Assembly (NCBI GenBank): GCA_963840975.1
Contig: CAWJBC010000009.1
Span: forward strand, 62,001 to 126,000
Source of the DNA: JAADJA01 sp963840975
GTDB taxonomy: Bacteria; Bacteroidota; Bacteroidia; Bacteroidales; JAADJA01
DNA length: 64,000 nt
Direction: 5' to 3'
The notes under the pieces are model-generated. The model had not been told where the DNA came from and did no database searches. It worked only from the letters and a program-made list of their open reading frames with translations. Both the position numbers and the translations under genes were made by a program. Below are positions 17,736 to 27,933 of this stretch, one piece after another (positions within the stretch are counted from its first letter, which is position 1; every line of letters starts with the position of its first letter).

Positions 17736-19367
17736 TTACTCTTCACCCAAAAACGGATACCTGTAATCTTCCGGTGGATTGAAGTTTTCCTTGATGGTTC
17801 GTGGAGAAACCCATCGCAAAAGATTTACATGTGAACCCGACTTATCATTGGTTCCGGAAGCTCTTGCACCGCCAAATGGCTGTTGTCCGACAACAGCGCC
17901 TGTGGGTTTATCGTTAATATAAAAATTGCCTGCTGCATTCATCAGTTTTCTGAATGCAAGATCAATCGCCCAGCGATCCTGCGCAAAAATGGCTCCTGTA
18001 AGCGCATAAGGCGAAGTTTTGTCAACCAGTTCAAGGGTCTCTTCATATTTATCTTCGTCGTAAATATAAATCGTGAGTACCGGTCCGAAAATTTCTTCCT
18101 GCATTGACTTGTATTGAGGATCGGTCGTGAGAATAATGGTTGGCTCGATAAAATAGCCTATCGAACTATTGTATTTTCCACCAGCTAAGATTGTACAGGA
18201 TGGATCATTTTTCGCATGATCAATATAGGATGCAATCTTGTTAAAAGCTGCTTCATCAATGACAGCATTAATAAAATTGCGGAAATCTTCAACCCCTCCC
18301 ATTTTGAACGATTTGACATCAGAAATAAGCTTCTCTTTGATCTCAGGCCAAAGATTTGAAGGAATATATGCCCTCGAAGCGGCACTGCATTTCTGTCCCT
18401 GGTATTCAAAGGCTCCGCGGGCAAGCGCTGTAGCCACTTGCTTTGGTTTGGCTGAAGAATGAACCATAACAAAATCTTTTCCGCCTGTTTCGCCTACAAT
18501 TTTAGGATAGGTGTTATGTAACATCACATTGTCTCCAATGGCTTTCCATACTTTTTTAAACACTTCGGTGGAACCGGTAAAGTGAACTCCCACAAAATCA
18601 GGGTGCATCGCCATAACCTTCCCTCCTACCTGCCCCGGCACAAATATCATATTGATCACGCCGTCCGGCAAACCGGCTTCACGGAAAATTTCCATCAGCA
18701 CCTGGGCGGAATAAATCTGTGTTTCTGCCGGTTTCCATACTACCACGTTACCCATCAATGCGGGCGCTGCCGACAGGTTGCCGGCTATGGAAGTAAAATT
18801 GAAGGGAGTGATGGCATAAACAAAACCCTCCAGTGGACGTTGCTCTACCCTGTTCCATACTCCGGCAGAAGAAACGGGTTGCTGACTGTAAATCTCAGTC
18901 ATGAACTGAACATTATACCTGAAAAAATCCGCCATTTCGCAGGCAGCATCAATTTCGGACTGGAACACATTTTTTGACTGAGCAAGCATGGTCGCTGCAT
19001 TTATTTTGGCGCGATAAGGTCCTGAAATTAAATCAGCCGCTTTCAGGAAAACAGATGCGCGCTGTTCCCAGGGTATTTCCTGCCACCTGGGACGTGCCTT
19101 TAAGGCTGCGTCAATAGCCAGGTTCACGTGTTCTGCGTTACCGTAATAATAATATCCCAATAAATGCTTTCTGTCGTGTGGAGGGCGAATTTCCCTTTTG
19201 TCATCAGTACGGACTTCCTTCCCGCCAATAAACATTGGAATATCTGCAACTTTCAATCGCATTTCTACGATCATCTTTTTTAATTCAATCTTTTCTTTAG
19301 AGCCAGGTGCATAATCTTTTATGGGTTCGTTATAGGCTTTAGGTGCATTGTAAAATCCTCTTGACAT
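17736..19367 (-). CDS. pruA: L-glutamate gamma-semialdehyde (1-pyrroline-5-carboxylate) dehydrogenase
   Basis: 543 residues, the length of the ALDH4A1-like form found in Bacteroidota. Aldehyde dehydrogenase motifs are intact: NFTSIAGNLSAAPALMGN, the glutamate motif VGETGGKDFV (about 292) and the catalytic cysteine motif QGQKCSAASRAYI (about 326). The C-terminus carries GGARASGTNDKSG. It oxidises glutamate semialdehyde to glutamate with NAD+, the second step of proline catabolism. No proline dehydrogenase gene is in the window. Confidence 0.95.
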   Translation of the reverse strand: MSRGFYNAPKAYNEPIKDYAPGSKEKIELKKMIVEMRLKVADIPMFIGGKEVRTDDKREIRPPHDRKHLLGYYYYGNAEHVNLAIDAALKARPRWQEIPWEQRASVFLKAADLISGPYRAKINAATMLAQSKNVFQSEIDAACEMADFFRYNVQFMTEIYSQQPVSSAGVWNRVEQRPLEGFVYAITPFNFTSIAGNLSAAPALMGNVVVWKPAETQIYSAQVLMEIFREAGLPDGVINMIFVPGQVGGKVMAMHPDFVGVHFTGSTEVFKKVWKAIGDNVMLHNTYPKIVGETGGKDFVMVHSSAKPKQVATALARGAFEYQGQKCSAASRAYIPSNLWPEIKEKLISDVKSFKMGGVEDFRNFINAVIDEAAFNKIASYIDHAKNDPSCTILAGGKYNSSIGYFIEPTIILTTDPQYKSMQEEIFGPVLTIYIYDEDKYEETLELVDKTSPYALTGAIFAQDRWAIDLAFRKLMNAAGNFYINDKPTGAVVGQQPFGGARASGTNDKSGSHVNLLRWVSPRTIKENFNPPEDYRYPFLGEE

Positions 19368-19489
19368 ATTAAATTTGATTTTTATTGATTAACACTACTT
19401 TCTCGTTTATTATTGATTTTTCGTTCACTACTCAAACAACAAATTAAAGCTACAATGGTTCATGAATTTGAGCGGTTTCAATTAAACTT

Positions 19490-19497
19490 TACTTTTG
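19490..19497 (+). promoter_or_regulatory. -7 box for the serine hydrolase gene
   Basis: TACTTTTG lies just before the TTG at 19505, so transcription should start close to that codon. This favours the ATG at 19544 as the true start. Confidence 0.6.
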
Positions 19498-19543
19498 CAT
19501 TGTATTGAAGTTGATAAAAGTCAAATTTAAAATTAAATACAGT

Positions 19544-20663
19544 ATGAAGCGGATTTATATTTTGCTTTTGGTAGGATTAATTATAATTGCTCTTTTCCTG
19601 TTACCCAAACATATCCTCCGCTTCTTCTACTGGAACTTCGCTGATCTGGACGACTATAAGAAATTTCCAAAGGTCGAAATGAAGAAAAGGCGAAAACATC
19701 TTTCAATTCATTGAACCTGAAACAATGGTTGATTTTTCAATTCCTGAAAAATTCAACAGCGACAATCAATGGACAAGCTTCGATAAATTTCTGGAAGACA
19801 ATGAAACCGTTGCCTTTCTTGTTGTAAAAAACGACACCATGATTTATGAAAATTATTTTGAGGGTTACACAGGTTCATCCATTATTCCTTCGTTTTCGGT
19901 TTCCAAATCATTTGTTTCTGCATTGGTGGGTATTGCGATTGATGAAGGTTATATATACAGCACCAACCAATCCATCACTTTTTTTTTGAAGGAATTAAAA
20001 AGCCCTGAATTCGATAAAATAACCATCGAAGATCTGCTTAATATGCGTTCAGGCATTGATTTTAACGAGGGGTACAACACTCCTTTTGCAGATATGGCAA
20101 AGTATTATTACGGAACCGACCTCCAAAAGTACATCACTCAATTGAAGGTTAAGGAAAATCCGGATTTGAATTATGATTACATCAGCGTGAATGCCCTGCT
20201 GCTCAGCCTGATTGTTGAAAGAGCAACCAATACGAAGATCAATAAATACCTCGAACAAAAAATCTGGCAACCTGTCGGAATGGAATCGGATGGTTCATGG
20301 AGTATTGACAGTGAAAAAAATCAAACCATTAAAGCTTTCTGCTGTATCAATGCCGTTGCAAGGGATTTTGCAAGATTCGGAAGATTGTATCTAAAAAAGG
20401 GCAATTGGCAGGGCAAGCAAATCATTCATGAAAAATGGGTAACACGGTCAACATCTATCATCAACGACTCACGCGATTCACAGGGATATCCATACACTTA
20501 CCAGTGGCGGGTGCTTGAGAATGGAGCCTTTTTTGCCAAAGGGATTTTAGGACAATACATTTTTGTTTATCCTGATAAAAATCTTGTTTTTGTTAGAATG
20601 GGGACAGATTATGCAAATATTGACTGGGCGGATTTTTGCCTGGAGTTAGCGGAATCGTTATAA
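19544..20663 (+). CDS. Membrane-anchored beta-lactamase-family serine hydrolase, one frameshift
   Basis: About 373 codons in two frames. The ATG at 19544 begins a membrane segment (RIYILLLVGLIIIALFLL). Near the A-run at 19683-19687 the frame shifts by one base (length 3n+1), and in the new frame GENIFQFIEPETMVDFSIPE continues directly. The body is a class C beta-lactamase-like serine hydrolase with the SxxK motif SVSKSF (nucleophile Ser) and a YISVN motif. Such proteins are usually esterases or peptidases of the cell envelope. If the shift were real, only a secretion-less 312-residue remnant from 19725 would be made. Confidence 0.85.
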
Positions 20664-20766
20664 GGAGTTCCGGGTTCCGGGTTTTGAGTTCTGAGTTCAG
20701 CGTTCCGGGTTTCAAAAAAATTTAGTCAATCCAAATTCTAGTCACTTAAGTCAATTGCAAATTTGG

Positions 20767-21261
20767 TCATTTCTTTTTAAAGAACTCTTCAAACTCGGGG
20801 TAATAAAGTTTTTCCCTTGCCATTTTCTCTGGATAGATAAAATATTTGACGATGCCTTCACAACAAAGCTGGTTCTGACTATCATAGAGTTCTGTTTTGA
20901 CAGATGCGATTCTTTTCTCTACTTTATCAATAAAAGCTTTCAGCCGCAAATTTCCTTCATCAGTAAATACAGGTTTTCGGAATTTCATATCCAGGTTGGC
21001 AGTAACGCCTGCTGTACGCAGCTTTACCTGAACTGTCCAGGCTGCAATTTCATCCAGTAGGGTTGCCTGTATCCCTCCATGAAGCACATTTTTATACCCT
21101 CCAAAATGATGAACAGGTGTCCAGTCACAAAGAACGAATTCGCCCTCCTCATAAAACTCCATTTTCAGTCCAAAATCGTTATCAGGGGAACATCCAAAAC
21201 AATGATAGCCTTCTGATCCGATATAGGGGTTTAAAATTTTCCTGTGCTTATTCTCAATCAA
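20767..21261 (-). CDS. PaaI-type hotdog acyl-CoA thioesterase
   Basis: 164 residues of the hotdog-fold PaaI/THEM4-like family. The core motif VLHGGIQATLLDEIAAW (about 59-75) contains the HGG turn and acidic residue used by these thioesterases. The N-terminal CFGCSPDNDFGLKM motif is typical. No ATG lies near the N-terminus; the start is a TTG at 21261, nine bases after the upstream stop, suggesting translation coupled to the YwqK gene. Confidence 0.85.
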   Translation of the reverse strand: MIENKHRKILNPYIGSEGYHCFGCSPDNDFGLKMEFYEEGEFVLCDWTPVHHFGGYKNVLHGGIQATLLDEIAAWTVQVKLRTAGVTANLDMKFRKPVFTDEGNLRLKAFIDKVEKRIASVKTELYDSQNQLCCEGIVKYFIYPEKMAREKLYYPEFEEFFKKK

Positions 21262-21269
21262 AATCTTAA

Positions 21270-21995
21270 TTATTTTTCAGTTTCTTTCCCTAAAACAAAA
21301 AAACTCGTTTTTGCAACTTCACCATGCGGATCATATTCAATCCACTTTCCGTCTTTTTCACCCAGAACATACTTTCCTGAAATTTTCAACTTTCCTGTTG
21401 GGTAGTATTCACTGTAGGGTCCATCCTGCATGTTATTTAAAAAAGTTTCTTCAGTTTTAACATTGCCATTATCATAAAAGATTTTATTAACCCCGTTAAA
21501 ATCGCCATTTTTGTACTGATAAATTGCTATCAGTTTCGAATTATCAGAATACCATTTCGATTCTCCCGTCTTTTTCCCGTTTTCAAAATCTGACTCCTCC
21601 TGAACCTTACCATTTTCGTAATAAAGTGCAGTCGGCCCATGCTGCAAGCCTTTAACAAACCTCATTTTGGACTTCAATTTATTTGGTCCGTAGTATTCCA
21701 GCACGAAACCATCCAATTCACCGGCTTTATAATAGCTTTGTTTTGCAATATAACCGACCTTATCAAACTCAATGAAAGCACCTTGTTTTACTCCATCTTT
21801 ATAAGATTCGATGTTTGCAAGCGAGCCATTTTTTAATTCGTAAAGCCACACTCCATCTTTCTGACCATTGAGGTAATACCCTTTTTCAAAATATCCGTTC
21901 TGGTAAGTTTCGGTGTATCCTTCAAACTGTGCAAATGCAGAAAATCCAGTATGCATGAGTACAGAAATCAATGTAATTACAATTGTTTTGTTCAT
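21270..21995 (-). CDS. YwqK/MORN-repeat secreted protein
   Basis: 241 residues from the ATG at 21995. The frame is open further upstream, but the -7 box at 22026-22033 makes longer starts impossible in this transcript. A signal peptide ends near FAQ (about 22). MORN-variant repeats of about 23 residues follow (NGYFEKGYYLNGQKDGVWLYEL, YYENGKVQEESDFENGKKTG, YYPTGKLKISGKYVLGEKDG). Databases call the family a toxin-antitoxin antitoxin, but nothing here supports that role. Function unknown. Confidence 0.85.
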   Translation of the reverse strand: MNKTIVITLISVLMHTGFSAFAQFEGYTETYQNGYFEKGYYLNGQKDGVWLYELKNGSLANIESYKDGVKQGAFIEFDKVGYIAKQSYYKAGELDGFVLEYYGPNKLKSKMRFVKGLQHGPTALYYENGKVQEESDFENGKKTGESKWYSDNSKLIAIYQYKNGDFNGVNKIFYDNGNVKTEETFLNNMQDGPYSEYYPTGKLKISGKYVLGEKDGKWIEYDPHGEVAKTSFFVLGKETEK

Positions 21996-22025
21996 AAAGA
22001 ATAATTTATATTTCAAAAGTGAGCA

Positions 22026-22033
22026 CAAAATTA
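22026..22033 (-). promoter_or_regulatory. -7 box for the YwqK gene
   Basis: TAATTTTG on the minus strand; a start near 22019 leaves a leader of about 24 bases to the ATG at 21995. Confidence 0.6.
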
Positions 22034-22078
22034 TAGAAAAGAATTTCGTTGCGGAATAATGACGAAAAGAAAAATTCA

Positions 22079-22086
22079 TACTTTTG
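22079..22086 (+). promoter_or_regulatory. -7 box for tRNA-Leu
   Basis: TACTTTTG lies 20 bases before the mature tRNA 5' end and is oriented to transcribe it. Confidence 0.6.
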
Positions 22087-22105
22087 CAACCGCCATTAAA
22101 ATTAT

Positions 22106-22187
22106 GCGGATGTGGCGGAATTGGTAGACGTCCCAGACTTAGGATCTGGTGCCGAGAGGCGTGGGGGTTCGAGTCCCTTCATCCGCA
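22106..22187 (+). tRNA. tRNA-Leu (UAG anticodon)
   Basis: A type II tRNA with a long variable arm. The acceptor GCGGATG pairs with CATCCGC; the anticodon stem-loop CCAGA-CTTAGGA-TCTGG gives anticodon UAG; the T arm is GGGGGTTCGAGTCCC-like. CCA is not encoded. A terminator hairpin follows directly. Confidence 0.97.
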
Positions 22188-22192
22188 CAAGC

Positions 22193-22221
22193 AAACCTCA
22201 CAAACTTGTGGGGTTTTTTAT
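22193..22221 (+). terminator. Terminator of the tRNA-Leu transcript
   Basis: AACCTCACAA pairs with TTGTGGGGTT, then TTTTTT; it begins six bases after the tRNA. Confidence 0.85.
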
Positions 22222-22313
22222 TTCAAACCTTGAACCACCATCATGCAACCCTTTTGAGTTTTGAAATTGTTAGTTATTTATAAATACCGGCAGTGAAAAG
22301 TAAAATATTTATC

Positions 22314-22321
22314 TAATTTTG
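22314..22321 (+). promoter_or_regulatory. -7 box for tig-clpP
   Basis: TAATTTTG overlaps the TTG that would be the first codon of the longest frame, so translation must begin at the ATG at 22349. Confidence 0.6.
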
Positions 22322-22348
22322 CTGCCCTATTTTAAAACCGTAAATAAG

Positions 22349-23732
22349 ATGAATGTTACACAAGAGAGCACGGGAGAATTGTCGGCGACGATAAAAATTG
22401 AACTCGGTCAGAAAGATTATCAGGATCAGGTAAGTAATTCGCTGAAAGAATTACAGCGAAAATCAGCACTGAAAGGTTTTCGCCCGGGAAAGGTGCCTTT
22501 TGGCATGATAAAAAAAATGTACGAAAAAAGCGTGGTAGCTGAAGAAGTAAACAAAATGTTATCCGAAACCCTTAATAATTACATTACTGACAATAAACTC
22601 GAAATACTTGGTTATCCATTAGCCAATGAAGAAAAAAATAAAGGGATTGACTTTGAAAACAGTACCGATTACGACTTCTATTTCGATATCGGATTCACAC
22701 CCTTCCTTTACATTGGATATCTCAGAAAACACGTCAATGGAATACTATGATATTTCCGTTGAGGAATCTGTGGTTGACAATTACCTTGATGAAACCCGCA
22801 GAAGATTTGGAAAATTTACGGAAACAGACACCATTGCTGAGGGTGACTTTATGCAGGGCAAAATTCATGAGGTAGATGAAAATGGATTGATAAAGGAAGA
22901 AGGCATAAAAAATAATACCACCCTTTCGTTGAACCATATCAAAGATGAAAAAACAAAGCTGGATTTTGCAGGTAAAAAAGTTGGTGACAATATAATTTTC
23001 AATCCGCTCAAAGCTACAGGCAACATCATTGAAACTACCTCTATGCTGGGGATTGATAAAGATGAAACCGAGAAAGCTGAAGGGGATTTTGAGTTTACTG
23101 TTGAAAAAATTAACAGGATTGAGCTTGCTCCGGTTGAAAAGGAATTGTTTGATAAAGTTTACCCTGGCGAAAATATAGAAAACGAAAAGCAATTCAGGGA
23201 TAAACTGGGAGCAGAAGCCAAAAGTTATTACCAGACAGAAAGTGATAATTATTTTGTCCATACCACAATGGAAAAGCTGATCAATGATACGCCAATGGAA
23301 CTTCCTGATGCGTTCATCAAGCGATGGCTCATTGATTCAGATCAAAAACTGACAACTGAATCTGTCGAAAAAAATTATCCTCTCTACATAAAATCGCTCA
23401 AACAGCAACTGATCGTCAATAATATTATGAGAGAGCATAATATCAATGTGAGTGACCAGGAAATGAAAGACCATGTAAAAGATCTTTTTGTAAAACGTTA
23501 TATGTTTGATGCAATGGATGAGGAGAAATCAAAACAACTTGATACTATTGCAGAGTCGGTTTTAAAAAACAAAGAGGAAGCCACGAAAATTTATGATCAA
23601 TTGTTTGATAATAAAGTGAGAGAATTGTTCAAATCGAAATATAAACTCGACAAAAAGGAAGTTACCTACACTGAATTTGTTAAAATTGTAAACGAACACC
23701 ACAAAATACATCATCATGCACACGAAGAATGA
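22349..23732 (+). CDS. tig: Trigger factor chaperone, one frameshift
   Basis: About 461 codons read across one frameshift, close to the usual length of about 450. The ribosome-binding N-domain carries the signature GFRPGKVPFGMIKKMY (family GFRxGKxP) near residue 45. A frame change lies around 22700-22708 (after DIGFTP, continuing SFTLDISENTS). The rest holds a divergent FKBP-like region and the helical C-domain. The gene is 3n+1 bases long, and both parts are well conserved, so an indel error at the CCC/TT run is likely. The stop overlaps the start of clpP by 17 bases, giving tig-clpP-clpX. Confidence 0.88.
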
Positions 23733-24396
23733 ATTTAGAGATTACGCGATAAAGCACAGGGGGATCAATAGTCTGACCCTTGACAAATACACCAGGTCTG
23801 CCAACAATTACATTTCGCCGACCATCATTGAGGAGCGTCAGTTGAACATTGCAACCATGGATGTTTTCTCAAGATTGATGATGGACAGAATCATCTTTTT
23901 AGGCGTCCCTATTGATGATTATGTCGCAAACATCATTCAGGCGCAATTGCTGTTCCTCGAATCTGTTGACTCAAAAAAAGATATCCAGATATACCTGAAT
24001 ACCCCTGGTGGAGGAGTTTATGCTGGATTGGGCATTTATGACACTATTCAATACATCAATCCTGATGTAGCAACCATCTGTACAGGAGTTGCGGCATCTA
24101 TGGGCGCAGTTTTGTTATGCTCTGGCGAGGCCGGAAAACGTACTGCTTTGCCTCACTCCCGGATTTTGATTCATCAACCAATGGGCGGCGCCGAAGGACA
24201 GGCATCGGATATTGAAATTACAGCCAGAGAAATCCAAAAGCTGAAAAAGGAATTGTATGAAATCATTGCAAAACATTCCAATCAACCTTACAAAAAGATT
24301 TGGAAAGATGGCGACAGGGATTTCTGGATGACGGCCGCCGAAGCCAAAGAGTACGGAATGATAGATGAAGTGCTGACACGTACTGAGAAAAAATAA
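23716..24396 (+). CDS. clpP: ATP-dependent Clp protease proteolytic subunit
   Basis: 226 residues. The catalytic serine is in GVAASMGAVLL (S128) and the histidine in HSRILIHQPMGG (H153); the acidic third residue follows in the C-terminal half. The length of about 225 is normal for Bacteroidota ClpP. It forms the ClpXP/ClpAP protease; clpX follows 58 bases later and the adaptor clpS lies at 12.6-12.9 kb. Confidence 0.97.
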   Translation: MHTKNEFRDYAIKHRGINSLTLDKYTRSANNYISPTIIEERQLNIATMDVFSRLMMDRIIFLGVPIDDYVANIIQAQLLFLESVDSKKDIQIYLNTPGGGVYAGLGIYDTIQYINPDVATICTGVAASMGAVLLCSGEAGKRTALPHSRILIHQPMGGAEGQASDIEITAREIQKLKKELYEIIAKHSNQPYKKIWKDGDRDFWMTAAEAKEYGMIDEVLTRTEKK

Positions 24397-24421
24397 TTAA
24401 TAATCAGCAACTTAAATATCT

Positions 24422-24429
24422 TACTTTTG
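24422..24429 (+). promoter_or_regulatory. -7 box between clpP and clpX
   Basis: TACTTTTG lies 26 bases before the clpX ATG and could give clpX its own transcript in addition to read-through from tig-clpP. Confidence 0.5.
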
Positions 24430-24454
24430 TATAATTGATAAAAAAAAGGCATTC

Positions 24455-25693
24455 ATGGCTAAGAAAATTGAACGTTGTTCGTTTTGCGGAAGGGAAAAAC
24501 TTCAGACCAATGTGCTGATAGCCGGACTTGATGCACATATTTGTGATTATTGTGTCACCCAGGCTCAGTCAATCATTGGCGAAGAAATTGCTACCAAAAC
24601 CAGCAAGCAGTTTAACAAAATCGAGCTCCTGAAACCAAAAGAGATCAAAGCCTATATTGATCAGTATGTTATTGGCCAGGACGAAGCCAAGATCGTGCTT
24701 GCTGTTGCTGTGTATAATCATTACAAAAGGATCACACAGCCCGCCGGCAAATCGCATGAAGATGATGCTGAAATAGAAAAGTCGAATATCATCATGGTTG
24801 GCGAAACCGGTACGGGTAAAACACTTCTTGCACGCACCATTGCCAAGATGCTGAAAGTTCCGTTTTGTATTGCCGACGCCACCGTTCTTACCGAAGCCGG
24901 ATACGTTGGCGAAGATGTTGAAAGCATTTTATCAAGATTGTTACAGGTTGCAGATTACAACGTGGCTGCCGCTGAAAAAGGAATCGTTTTTATTGACGAA
25001 ATTGACAAGATCGCCCGCAAAAGCGATAATCCATCCATTACCCGCGATGTTTCGGGCGAAGGTGTGCAGCAGGCATTGCTGAAACTTTTGGAAGGTTCGG
25101 TTGTTAATGTGCCGCCTCAGGGTGGTCGCAAGCATCCCGAACAAAAGATGATCCAGATTGATACCAGGAATATTCTCTTCATTGCCGGTGGCGCATTCGA
25201 TGGTATTGACAAAATCATTGCATCCCGCCTGAGAACCAACGTAATCGGTTATACTTTTGGCAATGCAGAAGAAAGCATTGACAAGGAAAATATTCTTCAA
25301 TATATTTCACCACCCGACCTGAAAAAATTTGGGCTTATTCCGGAAATAGTCGGTCGTATGCCGGTCGTTTCTTTCTTACATCCATTGCACAAAGAAACGC
25401 TGAGGAGAATTTTAACCGAGCCGAAAAATTCACTTGTTAAACAATATACCAAATTGTTCGAAATGGATGGCATCCGGCTGAAGTTTGAGGAAGGCGCTTT
25501 TGATTTTATCGTTGACAAATCCATCGAATTCAAGCTTGGAGCCCGCGGACTTCGTTCAATAGTAGAAGGAATTCTTACCGAGGCAATGTTTGAGCTTCCA
25601 TCTTCCAAATCAATAAAGGAGCTGGTTGTAACCCAGACTTATGCAAAAGATAAATTCAGAAAATCGAGCATGGCAAGACTTAAAGTCGCTTAA
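24455..25693 (+). CDS. clpX: ATP-dependent Clp protease ATP-binding subunit ClpX
   Basis: 412 residues. The N-terminal zinc-binding domain has CSFCGRE and CDYC (C8/C11 and C32/C35). AAA+ motifs are clear: Walker A GETGTGKT near 112, Walker B VFIDEIDKI near 178, and the RKSDNPSITRDVSGEGVQQALLKLLEG pore/sensor region. It unfolds substrates for ClpP. Third gene of the tig-clpP-clpX cluster. Confidence 0.97.
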   Translation: MAKKIERCSFCGREKLQTNVLIAGLDAHICDYCVTQAQSIIGEEIATKTSKQFNKIELLKPKEIKAYIDQYVIGQDEAKIVLAVAVYNHYKRITQPAGKSHEDDAEIEKSNIIMVGETGTGKTLLARTIAKMLKVPFCIADATVLTEAGYVGEDVESILSRLLQVADYNVAAAEKGIVFIDEIDKIARKSDNPSITRDVSGEGVQQALLKLLEGSVVNVPPQGGRKHPEQKMIQIDTRNILFIAGGAFDGIDKIIASRLRTNVIGYTFGNAEESIDKENILQYISPPDLKKFGLIPEIVGRMPVVSFLHPLHKETLRRILTEPKNSLVKQYTKLFEMDGIRLKFEEGAFDFIVDKSIEFKLGARGLRSIVEGILTEAMFELPSSKSIKELVVTQTYAKDKFRKSSMARLKVA

Positions 25694-25808
25694 TCGTTTT
25701 TTTTAAAGTTCAGAAAATAAATTTCAGGCATAATGGTTATATCTTTTCAGTGAATATAGCCTGGATATCTTCAATTTGCTGGCATAATTATTGATTTTGT
25801 TTGCGGCT

Positions 25809-26393
25809 ATGAAAAGAAATTTATTCATCTTGTTTTTTTTCGCTCTCCTAATTGAACCTTCGATTTCGCAGGAAACCAAAGGCATTATAGCGCTCGCAGT
25901 TATCACCGAAACCGACACACTCATCATTCAAAACCTTCCCGAATATAGTGTTACAGCTAAAATGACCTGGAAAATGAGGTCGGAATTTAAGAGCTACAGC
26001 AAACTGGTGTACAATGTTAAAAAGGTTTACCCCTATGCTAAGTTAGCAGGAATAAAATTGAACGAATACGAAACCTTGCTTATCAACGCATCAACTGATC
26101 AGGAAAGGAAAAAACTGATGAAACAGGCGGAAGATGAGTTGCGTGATGAATTTGAAGATGATATCAAAAAACTGACGTACAAACAAGGCATCATCCTGAT
26201 CAAGCTCGTTGACAGGGAAACAGGAGATTCATCTTATGAACTGATCCAAGAATTAAGGGGGAAATTTACCGCTTTTTTCTGGCAGACATTCGCCAGGATT
26301 TTTGGTTATAACCTCAAGGAAGAATACGATCCGACCGGTGCAGACAAAGAAATAGAAGATATTGTGGTAATGATCGAAAACGGATTGATTTGA
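25809..26393 (+). CDS. DUF4294 family exported protein
   Basis: About 194 residues. A signal peptide (about 1-20, to EPSIS) precedes a mostly helical domain matching DUF4294 (LPEYSVTAKMTWKM, YNVKKVYPYAKLAGIKLNEYE, TYKQGIILIKLVDRETG). The frame extends to a TTG at 25791; the ATG at 25809 fits a normal signal peptide. The function is unknown; the family is largely confined to Bacteroidota. Confidence 0.85.
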   Translation: MKRNLFILFFFALLIEPSISQETKGIIALAVITETDTLIIQNLPEYSVTAKMTWKMRSEFKSYSKLVYNVKKVYPYAKLAGIKLNEYETLLINASTDQERKKLMKQAEDELRDEFEDDIKKLTYKQGIILIKLVDRETGDSSYELIQELRGKFTAFFWQTFARIFGYNLKEEYDPTGADKEIEDIVVMIENGLI

Positions 26394-26517
26394 GGACTTT
26401 TATTGATCCACGCCGAAAAGTAATTTTTTTGCCACCAAATCACAAAAACAACAAATCACATCACCGATTCCCCAATTATACATCAAAAATCGTAAATTAT
26501 AAATCACGAATCACCCA

Positions 26518-27933
26518 TCACTTCCCTCTTCCCTGGAGAACGATTAAAACCGTATAAATTAATATTTTGAAGTCCATCGCCAGCGACATATTTTCGATGT
26601 AAAGGATATCGTATTTAAGCCTCTCTATCATTTCATCCACATCAGAGGCATATCCGAATTTTACCTGTCCCCATGAGGTAATTCCGGGTTTAACTTTGTG
26701 AAGCAAACGATAGTGCGGAGCACGCTGAATGATCTGTTCGATGTAAAACTGTCGTTCTGGTCTGGGACCAACCAGGGTCATATCACCTTTTAAAACAGAA
26801 AAAAACTGAGGAATTTCATCCAGTCTCACTTTTCTTAAAAACCGCCCAAAAGGAGTGATGCGGTCATCATAAGTTGAAGATAATTGCGGTCCTGCCTTTT
26901 CCGCATCCTTAAACATTGACCTGAATTTGTACATACGGAAGGGTTTCCCATGTAAACCAACCCTTACCTGACTGTATATGATGGGACCTTTGGAAGATAA
27001 TATTACCCCCAGGGCGGTAAAAATATACACAGGTGACAAAATAACGATGCTGACCAAAGAAGCAACAATATCAATCATCCGCTTTACACTCATTTGCCAG
27101 GCGGGCATCAGGTCGGGTGAAATTTTTACAAGAGGTGTATGCCAAATCCCTTCCGTTTTAACTGCACCTGTAAGAAAATCCTGAAGATTGGGTAAAATTT
27201 TAATCACCACATCTTTATCCTCTAATTCTGTTATGATCTGCTCAATCCTCCCCTGCTCTGAACGCTCAATCGCTATGATAACCTCTTCAATTTTGTACTC
27301 ATTGATCAATTTCGATAAATCAGTAAGCGCTCCAAGGTGAGGTATAAATTCGCCTATCAAAAATTTATCGTGGTGTGTGGCACTTACAAATCCAACGAAT
27401 TTATTACCGCTTGAAACTTTTTCGTGTTCAATTTCCTGGTAAATTTTCAGTGCATTCCCGTTACCTCCTATAATTATACTGTTGAAGCCGATCACACGGC
27501 GGTGAATTTTTCTGATGGTGGTACTGGTGATAATGAGCCGGAACGAATAAGTTATGGTGAAATGCAACAGAAATAGCACCAGGAATGATAGGTAATAAGA
27601 TTTGTAAGTAAGGATCAGGTCGTCAAGAATAATTGCAAAGAAGATAAAAATAACTCCAAAAAAAGTAATGGAAAGGGTTTGTCCCAATTCTTTTAACCGG
27701 GACTTTCGGTATATTTTGCGATATGCGCCAATGATTATGTAAAGCGAAAGCCAGAACAAAGGAATAATTGCTATGCCGATAAAAATTTTATCGTCCGAAA
27801 AAACCTCATGCAAGTTCCTGATGATGTCTGGATTGATCGAATACTTCCGGTAAATAAAAAAAAGCATCCAGGCAATAGCAGCGGACAAGAGATCAGCAAT
27901 GACATACTTTGCAACTTGTAAATTTTTGTTCAT
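26518..27933 (-). CDS. Polyprenyl-phosphate sugar-1-phosphate transferase (WcaJ-like)
   Basis: 471 residues. Four or five N-terminal transmembrane helices (about 10-130) precede a Rossmann-like CoA-binding-fold region (about 145-265). The C-terminal bacterial sugar transferase domain (about 275-470) has KRMIDIVASLVSIVILSP, the YKFRSM motif, the catalytic RLDEIPQFFSVLKGDM segment and VGPRPE. It transfers a sugar phosphate to undecaprenyl phosphate, the first step of exopolysaccharide assembly. The start ATG shares one base with the upstream stop (TGATG). Confidence 0.92.
   Translation of the reverse strand: MNKNLQVAKYVIADLLSAAIAWMLFFIYRKYSINPDIIRNLHEVFSDDKIFIGIAIIPLFWLSLYIIIGAYRKIYRKSRLKELGQTLSITFFGVIFIFFAIILDDLILTYKSYYLSFLVLFLLHFTITYSFRLIITSTTIRKIHRRVIGFNSIIIGGNGNALKIYQEIEHEKVSSGNKFVGFVSATHHDKFLIGEFIPHLGALTDLSKLINEYKIEEVIIAIERSEQGRIEQIITELEDKDVVIKILPNLQDFLTGAVKTEGIWHTPLVKISPDLMPAWQMSVKRMIDIVASLVSIVILSPVYIFTALGVILSSKGPIIYSQVRVGLHGKPFRMYKFRSMFKDAEKAGPQLSSTYDDRITPFGRFLRKVRLDEIPQFFSVLKGDMTLVGPRPERQFYIEQIIQRAPHYRLLHKVKPGITSWGQVKFGYASDVDEMIERLKYDILYIENMSLAMDFKILIYTVLIVLQGRGK

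Noticed and set aside
17736..19367. Regulation of pruA by the B12 riboswitch
   Set aside because: pruA is upstream of and not transcribed from the riboswitch; it reads toward it and ends before the btuB promoter.
21270..21995. Toxin-antitoxin role for the YwqK protein
   Set aside because: The family name says antitoxin, but the protein is exported, has no toxin partner and consists of MORN-like repeats.
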